Positions 11,421-24,700 of a stretch of 64,000 bases of DNA are shown one piece after another. Position 1 is the first letter of the stretch. Each line of letters opens with the position of its first letter. This DNA is from Mytilus edulis (Eukaryota > Mollusca > Bivalvia > Mytilida > Mytilidae), in the NCBI RefSeq assembly GCF_963676685.1, contig NC_092345.1, positions 42,863,838-42,927,837 of the forward strand, read 5' to 3'. Below the pieces are notes generated by a model. The model did not search any database. It saw nothing but the letters and a program-made list of their open reading frames with translations, and was not told where the DNA came from. Position numbers and translations under genes: made by a program.

Positions 11421-12006
11421 GTGTAATATTTTAAATTACCTTCATTGAGGATTATCTCAAAGTTTATATTCATTCTAATTATTCTTAATAGGAATTAAAA
11501 GCAAGTTAATGTTAAAAAAACAGACCTTAATTCGTATTGATGTAACAACGAAAATATTTGTATATTCTGTTGGAGATATAAAAACAAAATATCTATATAT
11601 TTGTGTATAGTCACCCGACTTTTCCTTACATAAAATATTAATTGTTTACCAGTTCTGGTACTATATGAAGTTGTAAAATATATACTGATATTAAATTGTA
11701 ATGAGAGGGAAGGGGGTCGTAAATTTGAAAGATTTATTTCCGGGGGCACAAGTCCTTTAGCTACTTTATTTTAATCGTATATAATTTTACTAGAACAAAT
11801 TTTCTGATAAGCAGGACAATAAAGGACCATTTCATCTTAATTTGGTTCTAATTGGCTAAGAAATTTCAACGAAGTAGACAAGAATATAAAATTTAGGTAT
11901 TGAACTATATGGACAATGGTTTCTAAAAAAATCATGAACATAATACATGCAACTCATACGGTCGCTTAATGACTGGTGTTTATTTCAGAAACCAGTTATG
12001 TATGAT

Positions 12007-12138
12007 CAGTGGCGGATCCAGGGAACCCCCCCTTTTTTTTTGGCCGATCAATGCATTTGAATGGGAGCATATAGTTGGAACCCCCCCTTTACTCTGTGTT
12101 GGGAACCCCCCTTTTTAAAATGGCTGGATCCGCCACTG
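12007..12138. mobile_element. Short MITE with CAGTGGCGGATCCAG termini
   Basis: A 132-bp element whose first 15 bases, CAGTGGCGGATCCAG, are repeated as the exact reverse complement at its end. ATGAT lies directly outside both ends (12002-12006 and 12139-12143), possibly a trimmed target-site duplication. The interior is C- and T-rich (runs of 'aaccccccc'). The CAGTGGCGGATCC terminus is one I associate with hAT-like non-autonomous elements in animals; the class is inference. Confidence 0.75.
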
Positions 12139-12530
12139 ATGATTATTGTATTTTTTGCTCGTCTTCCTGTTATTTGATCCTTGTTCGATTTTTGATGCTA
12201 GTTGTGTCGTGGAAATTGTGTTATAAACCAAAAAGTCTGTGTTGTTTTACGTCTTAGTTATGTTCCATTGAAATGTGCCACAGAATATCATAAAAATGAA
12301 AGAAATTCGGACCGTGAAATTCGGACGGAACATAGGAAAGAGTGGCATCAAACAATTTTTTTACCAACAGCTTTTGTCTTACATTTGGTAAATTTTTTAT
12401 ATCAAAATCTTTTTGTTTAGAATTGTTTTTGTGGAACAGCAACAGAGTTTTAAGCCAACTTTAAAAAAATGTATACCATTTTCCTATTGTTTGAACTATA
12501 ATTTTTCTATTTGCTAAGAACTAAGATAAA

Positions 12531-12536
12531 TTTATT
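12531..12536 (-). terminator. Candidate polyadenylation signal of the beta-lactamase-like gene
   Basis: AATAAA on the minus strand, about 205 bases beyond the stop codon at 12740-12742. Position is plausible, but other weaker signals may be used. Confidence 0.35.
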
Positions 12537-12739
12537 TTTAATATCAACACATCAAAAATATTACAGAAAAGTTATCATAGGAAATAATAGCAAACTACAT
12601 CTTTTAATGTTCATGAAATAGGTGGAATAACAGATCTTAAAATTCTAATTCAATAGAAAACAAAATAAAATAGGTCAATCCACTTCCTTGTATCTCCTGT
12701 TTTGGTGTATGTTTTGCTCATATGTTCGTGTCCACATGT

Positions 12740-15700
12740 CTAAGAGGCTGATAGCATATCAAACTGTGTACCCAAGGAAGTTTTCGATTTTTCAATCTTA
12801 CTTAAACAGTTATAAAATTCTTTCTGCAAGGCTAAGAACTTAGGATCGTTTCCGTAACCAAATGCAGATAAATCATTTGTAAGATATGCCATTCCTATGT
12901 TATGTATTGGATCACCAAACGCCATCTGTCCACCATACCCGGGATGTCCATATACATCTTCATCCTGAAATGAAACAGTTTCAGGTACTAGTATGTATCA
13001 ATGTATGTATAAAGGATGATGTACGTCAATAAGAAATACTCATTGATCCTACCAATGGATATACAAGGGATTGCAATGTCTGACTAACATTCAGGAACTA
13101 TGTATTTGTAGCGATGACAAACATGGAGATTGTATTGTTGTGTTATATAAAACATGAATGAAATAATTTCATTCGTCCAATAATAAATTAGAGAATGGAA
13201 ATGGGGAGGGAATGTGTCGAAGAGACAACAATTCGACTAAAGAGCAGAAATCAGCCACCAATAAGTCGTGCTGTTGATGTTATGTCATAGAAATGAAAGG
13301 ACTAATCTGTATTACTAGAAAGACAAACCATAATACTTTTGGCAGCTTATGAATACACAACCTTTGATAACAGAAGGGATTTTCCAGAGTTTCGTGTAAT
13401 TCTACTTCAATGTGTGTTGAAAAATAAACACCTGTTTAATAAGAACGTGAAACATATTTAAAAACAGATGTCTGAATGCAAGAATTAAAAATTATAAGAT
13501 CCTTTTGATCAGGGATTGTTTGTGTCTTCTCTCAATCTTTTATTTTTTTTCTATCGAAAGATCTATCATATTGCATCTGATTTTTACATTTTTTTCTTTT
13601 GTTAGCTATAAATCATTGTAAATACGTAGGCTCTAGTACTATATACGTTTATTACTTAAAGTTAGCGTTATCAGTACAACTGTATTTGTATATATAGTAA
13701 AAAGATTAATTGCAGATTAAATGCTTATATGTGCGAGTAATGCGATTAAATGTAACAACGAGATATTTAAAATATGTATTAATAGAATAAAAAATGAACA
13801 CACCACTTTATAAATGTAATACTTCCAAAGAGCTTTTATGAATTTACCTGCATGAGGAACGCTCAATGCCGAATATTTGAAAACTAACCATGAATCGAAA
13901 CAGTTGAAGAGCTACATGACAAAAAGGGCAAACAAATAATAGTCAATATTTAATGGAGATGTGGTATAATGGCCAATGAGACAACTCTTCACAAGAGACA
14001 AAATGATGTAGAAATTAACAAATATAGGTCACCATACGGCCTTCAACAACATGCAAAGTCTATACAGCTATAAAAAATGTATTAAACATTCAAACGAGAA
14101 AGAAACGGCCTAACTATGTCCTAAAAATGAATTAAAAGCAAATTTATAACACAGCAACAAAGGACAACCACTGTATTACAGGCTCCTGACTTAGGACATA
14201 CACATACATACAGACTGAGAATATGGCGGGGTTAATAGATATAGGAAGATGTGGTGTGAGTGCCAATGAGACAACTCTCCATCCAAATAACAATTTTAAA
14301 AAAAAGTAAACCATCATAGGTCAATGTACGGCCTTCAACACGGAGCCTTGGCTCACTCCGAACAACAAGCTATAAAGGGCCCCAAAATTACTAGTGTAAA
14401 ACCATTCAAACTGGAAAACCAACGGTCTAATCTATTTAAAATAAAATAAAACGAGAAACGAGAAACACGTATAAATTACATAAACAAACGACAACTACTG
14501 TACATCAGATTCCTGACTTAGGACAGGTGCAAACATTTGCAGCGGGATTCAACGTTTTAATGGATCCAAACCTTCTCCCTTTTTCTGAAACAATACCATA
14601 ACATCACAACATGGAAAAACACACAATAAATTATCAATTGGCAGGCCTAACTCAATAAAAAAATGTACATTAATACACTTTAAACGAATAAATTCGATCT
14701 GCGATATCTGAATGCAAATGCACAGTTAATAAAATATTAGGGACAAACATTCAAGGCCAAAAAGCAAACAAACAAGTCCAAACAAAGCCATGTCAAGACA
14801 CCACTGCGAAATATTTAACCCTTCGAAAATATTCACTTTAGAAAAAAAACCTGGTTTTAAAAAAATACAGGTAAATCTTGAAGTTTATACAAATGTAGTA
14901 AGAAGAAGTGATATACCAAATACTCAAAGCTGGTACATAGAAAAGATCCATATAAATATAAAATAACAAAAAAGCATTATAAACATTATCAACAGGTCGA
15001 ATTAAAAATACGATTTGAGAGTACTCGCAGTTACTGACAGCTAGTTAAAAGCCAAAAACAATTAATAATAAAAAAAATCATGCATCAGAGACTAAAATCA
15101 ACTAAAACACATCCCAGGGATTTAGTAATTTAACGTTACGAACAGTCAGAGAAGACATGACTTGTGCATATGCCAAAAATAAATGTATCGACAGGTAGTA
15201 GGATAGTGAGGAGCGACTTCTATAGAGATAAAAATTAACGTGTCTGTGTCTCTATACATCCCGCATCAAAAGAAGATACAATTTAGTTATGTTTTAATTT
15301 GCTAATGACAAAATCGATATTAGTGCCAAAGATGTAAACTATATTCAGAGATCTAATTACAATATTGGTACGATAATCCTTACTTATAAGTTTGTTTAAG
15401 GGTTCGATGAGTTTCCACGGATCACATAGTGATTTCCTCGCTTTAAGTACAATATTACCATAAAATTTAGGATGTGAAATACCATTTTAATAAGTTTTCT
15501 ACAGGTATTATAGTCAAATTTACTAATCAAATCTTTGTATCTATGAAATAATTTATTATATGTAAGCGGGATCCCAATCCTTCCTTAACATGGTACAGTG
15601 TTGTACATTGTAACAGTACAACAAAAACTAGTACAACAAAACTATCAAACTTTTCCTGAAGAAGTTGAAATCTTTGATTCTGTATAATTTCAAGGATTTC

Positions 15701-18700
15701 CTGGAATTTAGAAAGGTTTATACGATTTATACCAGCTTTGTTAGGATGATGGAAAGTTTCCATGTGTTATTAATAATCTCTGCAGTCCGAACAACAATTT
15801 TTTTCATCAGATGCTCCATTGGGTATAGTGATATACCAAAACAAAAATAATCAATTAATCAACGAATAGCGAAACTGTCAATCATATGTAACACAGATAC
15901 GTACCATTGGATTTTTCGAGTAATATAGACCTCTTCCCATTTTTATTTTTCCTCCATAGTTCAAACTTTCGCCTATCATTTTCGGATCTGTTAATGATTT
16001 TATTGTTTCTTGTGACAAAAACTGTTTATTTCCAAGTTTTCCTCCATTAGCTAAAATTCCATACAGTTTTGCCATACCTCGAGCAGTTCCATGCCCACTT
16101 ACAGATGAAATAGCGATTTCTCTCATGTAAGGATCATTTGTTATCTGAAAAGTAATGCAGAATTATTTAACATATAAAAACAAATGAAGAATGCGTCCAT
16201 GGGACACATGTGATGTCTATGATTGCCTATAACAATTAAAGGGACATAAGTCGAGAACAATTAAAGGCAAATTAAAACTAGAGAACGAAAACTAATTTTG
16301 GGACGTACGTACGTAGGGACAAGTGCAGTATTTCAAATTCCCTCCGCTGCGGCGGTTAATAAAAATGTTCTTCATTTTTGGTTAAATAAGTACTAAATTC
16401 GCAAGTTTACGAGGTGACTGATTGAAGAAGATACACTCAATGTATGTCAATTGAAAGTATGTTTCCAAATGTTTATCATTCTCATTATATTTTGATAAAC
16501 TGAAAACATCTATATGTTCATATTATATAAAGTGTTAGTCACTTACCTGGCTAGTAACTGCATTTGATGCCTTACTCAGTAAATTGTTTGGATTTAAAAG
16601 TAATTTAATTACAAGCATCCACATCGATGGTGTTTTAATGGCATTTCTTAAAAATTCATTGATTCCAAAAGGCTCAAACCGTGCTCCTCTGTAAGACAAA
16701 TTCTTCGGAAGTCCAATTCGAAAATCTATGTCTGAAAATGTATTGATAGTTACAAAAATGAAGGTACATGTAGATGGTCATTCTTAATTGTCATTTTACT
16801 TTCGCAGATGGGTATTTCGACAAATAATGTATCTTCGGTTATGACGACGCCACAATATTTGTTCATTATTAACGTTAAATACGAATGTAGAAGAACTGGT
16901 ATAACAAAAAATAAACGAGCTCACCGAAAGTCTCAAACTACTATTTAATTCGAGGAAAAACGATTATTTTCTAAAGTAACCAATATTTAAAATTAGATGC
17001 ACAACCCTTTAAAGCTTTCAACTTTGTCATCTCTGTCTCCTATAAGTCTCGTCTTCATGGAATTCAAAACTTTTCTTTCACTGACTATTGTAATCATAGG
17101 CAGATCTGGGGGGGGGGGGGGGGGGCTCAGACCCCCCTTTCGTGGGAAAAATTTGGTTAATTATATAGGGAATCACTGAAGCATTACTGGAGCGGCCCCC
17201 CTTAGGTGGGTCTCATTAGGGTCTAAGCATGACGCGGGATTGCCGATTTTTTGTAAGCGTGACACGCGAATTTCTGAATGTCAAATTATTGTGCCGTGAA
17301 AATAGGAAATGAAGTGGGGAAATTACAAAAAAATGAGAATTGCTTACGTACAAAGTGTAAGCGGGATACGGGAATCTGACAAAACAGTAAGCGGGATACG
17401 GGAATCTGACAAAACAGTAAGCGGGATACGGGAATCTGACAAAACAGTAAGCGGGATCCGGGATCAGACCCCCTCCCCAAGGTCTGTCAGCGGGCCCCCT
17501 TATAAAAAGTTATGAATCAGCCACTGGTAATGGTTTTTGTTTAAAAGTCCTATCTTCCTATCAACCAAGCAAAATCAAAGGTTATCAAACAACGTTTGCC
17601 TTGCGACTGCAGATGCTTATCAATCTAATTAAAAACCGATCTCTCATCGCTCCCGTTTTCTGATATATCGCTTGGGAGGGAGCGACATATCAGAAAACGG
17701 GAGCGATGAGAATTTTTAATTAGATTGGATGCTTATTTAACTCGAATAATTCAAGCCCTTTCCGTGTCCGATTTTCTCCCACACGAGGGCTTGAACTCCT
17801 TGTGATCATTGACCGCGTCGCCTGCTCTCTGTGAGAGAGAGCCAATCAGCGGCGATCAGGATATGAGTCTGCGCAACTCTCTTGAAATTGTCTTACCAAA
17901 CACGTCTGTTCAATTAACACAAATCCGATAATAATTAATTAACATCAATTAACATCAGTTTACATCATTTATCATCAATTAACATCCGGAACTCCTCCTT
18001 CTTTAGCTGTCAATTTAAATCAAAATTCCCATATTGCAAAGCGGTGTGAATTTTCCGGTTGACGGTCTTGATCGAGGAAGACGTTCAGGCGTTAATGTAG
18101 CCTTCGTAGATCAGCGGAATATAACGACTGAATTATTCGGGTTAATGCTTATTCAATCAAGGCCATTTGTTTTTGGTTGTCATAAATTATACAAGAAATT
18201 TCGATTTCATATAAATCTCTATTTTTTATGATTCAGTAAAACATCTAACTTAAACACTAAATGATTTCAATAAGACGCGTTTCTGGAATATCAAATGACA
18301 ATCTTTTAAGCAGAATGTTTTGTTTAAAATGCTGTTAAAAATTTTGAATGTATTTCTCTCGTGCATAGCTCTGATTCCTTGTATAAGTTTGACTTTCCTT
18401 TTTGGAGGAGCATTTTTTCGGTTTATCAGATCATCGACGTTATTGTAAGGTTTTAGTCCATCAAACATTCATCACTGCGAAATGCACATCCGGTGTAGTA
18501 ATATTGGAACCGTCAATGTTATAACGTGTATGCATCGATAACAACGTAAGATACCAATTTCCATGTGCAGGACAAATATATCGTTGAAAAACACGTTTTC
18601 ATGTGTGCTGAGTATCGAAATGTTTACACCATTGCGACCATGTCTGCTATCTCAATATAAACAAATTAAAGAACCTTCACATACTCTACCCTCCCACATT

Positions 18701-21700
18701 GTCACTGGGCAAACGACATATCATCAGATTTCTAAGTTCAAAAATTCATAATGTAAACTGGGTAAACTGATAGAAATTTCTTGTGAGTATGCCCATGTAC
18801 GTTTTATGTCCAAATAATCTACAAAGTTTGAAGAAACTGTCGTGTAGATTCAGAGGAGTTGCAATGACAAACTGTTACATAGGCCAATATTCTATGTTCA
18901 AAGGGCATTACTCCGAGACAAAAAAAAAATAATCGTAGCTAATAATTACTGTGTTATTTGTCTTTTGCAAAGAGTTGTCCAATTGGCAATCTACCACATG
19001 TTCCTTTTTTATATATAAAAGGAGCAATAACACCCAAGTTCCGTTTTTTTTTTTAATTTGATCAATGTGGTAACTTCCTTTGGATTTTCTTACCAAATGG
19101 TTGAGCTATTTCTTCCTCAAACAACTGATCTATTCGTCGATGTTTTGGATCTGCATTTGTCAATAAACGATCTACATAAGCACCAAAAGTCAAAGCGTGA
19201 TATGCTGTAGCAGTACCTACAATATGAAAAAATATTTAACGAGCTATGTAAGAGATTATTAATTTAGCTAATTTAGCATTTGAGATATAAATATTTTACA
19301 AAAACAATTAAATTATTATGAATACAGAATTCAATACACTGTGGATTCGTTAATATTCGTTGGGTACCAATTTAAATGGGTTTCGTGGCTACAGGTGAAC
19401 CACGAATTCAATTTTTTTATAAGCTTTGTATGCAGAAATTGGCAAAACCACAAAATCAAATATCATCAAAAATGCAAGTTTTCCCTAATCCACGAAAATT
19501 GGTACCCACGAAAATAAATGAATCCACAGTACATATCTCAGAAATATATAGTTCCAAAAACTTGCCAAAGCAAAATCGATGGAATTGTACTTTTTTTTTT
19601 AATACATTTTACAAAAACGAATTGATTGTTTAAACAAATCATGAAAATTATGCATATACGCTTTTCTAAATCATAGTCCAATCACTGCTCATTCAAACTG
19701 TTTGTGATATCTCCGTCATAGTGACAACATGCCGTCCATATGCATACATCACATGCTATAGAGCATTAGGTTTTATGCTTTATATGTTATATAAGTGAAT
19801 TTAACACTTGATACCAAACAATAAGGATTTGTGTACTTTTGCTTGTTAAAAAAGTTAATTTAACAGATTGTCTTAAAAATTGACATTTCCTATGCGACCC
19901 CTTAAAGTGTGAATTAAACACCAAAACTGCGCTGTTTGATGTTTGAGTGTTTCATAACTTATTTTGGAATAATTACATTGCATGTATGTTTCATTTAAAT
20001 TCTCGAATTTGATTGACTAAAAATAATCATGAGCCATACCGATATCTAATTGTATTTCCCACTATTTATGACGGCACTGCTATCTATGACAATGCTAAAG
20101 AATACATAGAAAAAAAATCGAAAAGTTTGATAAAAAAAAGTAGCATAAAATGTAATATAAGAATTGCATGTCTCTGTTTATAATTTCATATGGTTGTAAA
20201 AGCCTTGATCGTGCGTTCATTTTTTTTTTTTTTTAGAAAAATACGCTTCCACGCTTCAAACAAAATGTGCTTCGGTCTTTTGCACCCTCATAAAATATCA
20301 AAAGAATGTTGGTTGATCGTGAGCGTGTTTTTGTTTTTCCGAACGTAGCTCACCTGGTGGCCATTTTGGCGGTTCTTTCTCCAAAACCTTTTCAACCTTC
20401 ATTGGATTATGATGCAACTCCAGCATACTGAAAGGTTTGTTCAGGTAAGCAAGGCCTGCCTACATTGAAAATTTATATTATAGGTTTGTTTTTTGAGAGA
20501 TAATAGTGTAGTTTAGTAATTAAACCCAGACGAACGTTATATAGCTATCTTTTGTTTCTCGTATATAGCAGAAACAAAGGCTAAATTGCATATCATGCTG
20601 AAATTTACGTTCGATGTGCAAACAAAAGTATATGTGGATCCAATATGTCGCATATATAACGACTTAAAATCGAAGCTTTCATTCATGGATGTACTTGGCA
20701 GTACCTATATAGTTGATAAATTATAATTTGACTGTATCTGCATGCGCTTTGGGAACTCCTTTTAAATTAAAAGAAATAATAAGTTAAAGTAAAATTTCTT
20801 TGCTTATTTAGTATCTTAACTATTTTCCTTCTTTTTAACGTATTCTTGCAAATATCTATTCGATTTAACAATAACAGTATTTTAACCAACGCTCCTCTAT
20901 CATTATTTTCGTTAAAAAAAACCCACTGTTACTAGTATTTGTTTAATAATTTGTAAAATAGAAACAGTAAAGCTTGAAATAGTAGATTCAAAGCGTGACA
21001 TCAAAATCGTTTAAAATGACCTATTATATAACTACATGTATTTGATGAGAGCGTTCATTTCCTAAGCTCATTGAAATAAGTCTATCGTGGTTACATTTAA
21101 GGACAATATTATTACTTGAAACAATATTTTGACAAAAAAGTTCATTAGTTAGAACATCCTTAGCATTTCGAAAAATTGAAAGTTTTATAAACAGTTAATT
21201 TATGATTATGAATTTATGACCATATCCATGATAACTCATTTTAACAAAGACTACTTGGTTACCCCTTAGAAAATTAGCAGACAATAGCAAACAAGATTTA
21301 ACTATACGTACCGCATGATGAAGCAACATTTCTACTGTGACATTTTCTTTCCCGTTGCAACCAAATCCAGGCCAATAGTGGGACACGAGTTTATTATAGT
21401 CTAGTAATTTCCTGTAAATATAGACTTATTGTAAATTGCAATGACAAAGCATACAGCTGATTTTTTTATTCATTTGAAAATAATGGTAACAAAGTAATAG
21501 TTATATCAGGTGCTATCATCTTTAATTTGTGTGTTGGTGGGTTGTTTGTGACATATGAAAAGTATCAACTGTTCTCTTGATTGTGTGGTTTGAGACTTGA
21601 TGAGAGCTTGCGTAACCAATATTTAACATCATGTTTTTTTAAGAACCCCCAGAAAAAAGAAAAGAGAAAAAAAAACATTAAAAAATAATAATTCAAATTA

Positions 21701-24700
21701 ACAGTGATGATATAATGATTACTATGATTAACAACATAATTATGATTAAGTCTCACTCACTGATCTACCATTTTTGCTGCTAAAATAGATACCATTCCTT
21801 TTGTAGTTGAAAATGTTATTGTTAAAGTGTCGTTCCTCCATTCTTGCAGATCGTATTGCCTATCTGCGTACCCTCCCCATAGATCAACTACGAGGCGCCC
21901 TTTATAGTAAACGGCAAATGTTCCTCCTATTTCCTGCCCACTTTCAACCTGGGATCTGAAAGGAAACTTGAATTTTGAGTTTAATTGATTCTTCTGTCTG
22001 TCCGCATGTTCCTCACAAATGATTATGAACACAAATTTCCTACATTTTACAAAGAAATTCTATAAAAATTGGCACATTTATTTTAAACATTAAGCGTTAC
22101 TGTTTAACTTTTACTTTTTAATCTTTTTTGACTGATGTTCCTTAACATCATTCCTACAATTGGTAAAGCCTATCAACTGTAAATCTGAGATTATGCTCCA
22201 TAAAAATCCAATGCTTCTCCGAAACTTAAGCAACACATTATTGATACAACACACATGTCCAATTACACATGATTGTAACATAATACGGCATTTTTCCTTT
22301 GAAGTTTTTACGTGATAATCTGCTTAATAGTTTGGTTTCTGAAAAACCATGGTTTAATATAAAGATTTATATGTTATTCCATTAAAAAAAATCATGACGT
22401 ACTTTGTTCTTGCAACTTCATGTAGATAGGCGGAGCTTAGACTATCATGGTTTAATCTGAAATTTTTCATGTTAAACCATGACTTAAACCCGCCTCTTTG
22501 TTACGACTCCATGTGACTGACAGTTAAATGAATGCACGACACAAGTATTTCTGAATGAATCGGCTGCTTTTCGAAAAAATGACTGGATCGATTTGGATAA
22601 AAAAATCACCCGTCAACTTTTGAATGATGTTACAAAACATATACACCACGCCTTACTCATTAACATATTTAAACTAACTCATCCTGCGGATTCGTCGTAA
22701 ATATGTTAAAGGGGCACTAGCTGTCAAATTCATTGTAACCGATTTGACTCAAATTCTCATATTTGGTTTATAACAATGTAAAACATTTATTCAAACTATC
22801 AAAAGTCTAAAATAAACAGTTTACAGAGCATGGGGTAGATAATATATAGGTTCGTTTCGTGTGTATTTTAGTCTAGACGCCATCTAATTAACTATCGATT
22901 TGACCTCAGATGACCATATAAGCGATGTAAACAAAAATAAAAATACGAATAGTTTAAACCAACACGTGCAATTGCATTTTTATAGGTCTGTTTGATTTTA
23001 TTTTATAGATTAAAAATAGATGTTTCTCATTGTTTTTAACCATATAAGAATGATTTTATGTGCATCGAATTAGTAATCAAATGATTTACCGTAGTTTCAC
23101 TTTCATTGTTGACATTCTTTTTCTTTAAATAACCAGTACACGTACAATGCATGCGTTGTCAATCTCTAGCTAGGGGTTAACTTGAAGTTCACATGAATAC
23201 CGATTAGAATGATGATGACGTTTTCACTTGCAAGTGAATCAGTCAAAAATTATGTTTAATCGCTTATTTCAACAAAATTAAAGGAAATTGATTGCTAAAA
23301 GCAAATTATTATTTCATTATTCCAATTTGATTAATGATTGATCTAAAAAAAAATCATACTTTATTTTTTTATATATATCGTAGCTAGTGCCCCTTTAAAT
23401 CGTGAACAGCGTGGTATATATAAACCAGACACAAGTTGTTTCCTTTTTCCTTTTTCCTTTTTCGATATTCAAATTTTGAAAAATAAATAAGTCCAAACTG
23501 AAACACAAAATTTTTTTTCCCTCAAAAGTTTTTTTCCTCAATATTTTTTTTCCTCAAAACTTTTTTTTCATATATATAATACATAGTCAATAAGTCATTT
23601 CAATCGTTTCTAAAAACAGCTGTCTTCGTTTTATATAAGCAATTATCTTACAGCATGGTAAGGAGAAATTTCGCAAAGGGTTAAAATTTGTCCATAGGTT
23701 TTGATGTTTCAAATTGTCTTATTTTAGCCAAAGTACTACAAATTTCATACATTATAAATGATAAAGTAATGACCAACTTCGTCATTTAGAATTAAATTCA
23801 AAACAGTGTGGCTGTGGCCATTGATTGACACATTAAATTCATCCATTGACTGGGACAATTTAGGTGAACGTTTGTATGTAACAACCACTGCTCACTATGT
23901 ACTTTTTAAAGACACTTATACTATGGGGTCACCAAAGGTTCTCGACACCTTAATAAAGTAATTCGAAAAATTAATCAGAAATAACACGATGTTTTGATTT
24001 ATATCAATTATATAAATCAAAACATAAAGGTTATTCCTGATTAATTTTTCGAATTATTTTATAATTAAAGGCGTTAAGAAACCTTTGGTGATGCCGCAGT
24101 TTAAATGTCTATCGTAGGTACGTCGTGAACAGTGGTCGTTACAGACAAACGTTCACGTAAATTGTACCAGTCAATGGATGAATTTAATGTGTCAATCAAT
24201 GGCCACAGCCACACTGTTTTGAATTTCATTCTGTTTGTGTTTGAACGTCAATTTTGGTCAAATTTTCAATAAACGTCATATATTAATGTGATTCTACGGA
24301 AGCTGATAAGGGCCATTAAAAAAAAAATTATGTAATTACGACATATTTTTTTTGAATGGCCCTTATCGCTTCTGTATGATTCAAATCAGATATATTTGAT
24401 ACTCATCATGATAAACTGAAATATCTGATAAGAAAGATTTTCTAACAAACCTCCTCTTACATGGATAACCATAATAAAATATGAAAAAACAGAACAAGAT
24501 ACATATTTAGGTACAATTTCCTTATTTGTCAAATATCTAAATCAAAATAGTAAATCGAATAAAATATGCATTTGAAAATGTTTTTAAAAAATAGCGACAT
24601 ACCTGAATAACTCAGCAACTGGACGGAACTCTGGTAAAAATATTCCTTCATATGCAGGAGGCAAGTGTGTGTGATGAAATTGAAAATAATATAAAGATAT

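Noticed and set aside
17309-17515. ORFs with repeated GIRESDKTVS or its antisense
   Set aside because: Explained by the 30-bp minisatellite at 17357-17466.
18250-18468. 72-aa minus-strand ORF (with NNVDDLINRKNAPPKRK) inside an intron of the hydrolase gene
   Set aside because: The composition looks protein-like, but it has no recognised domain, no splice context and lies in an intron on the coding strand of another gene. It may be a repeat remnant.
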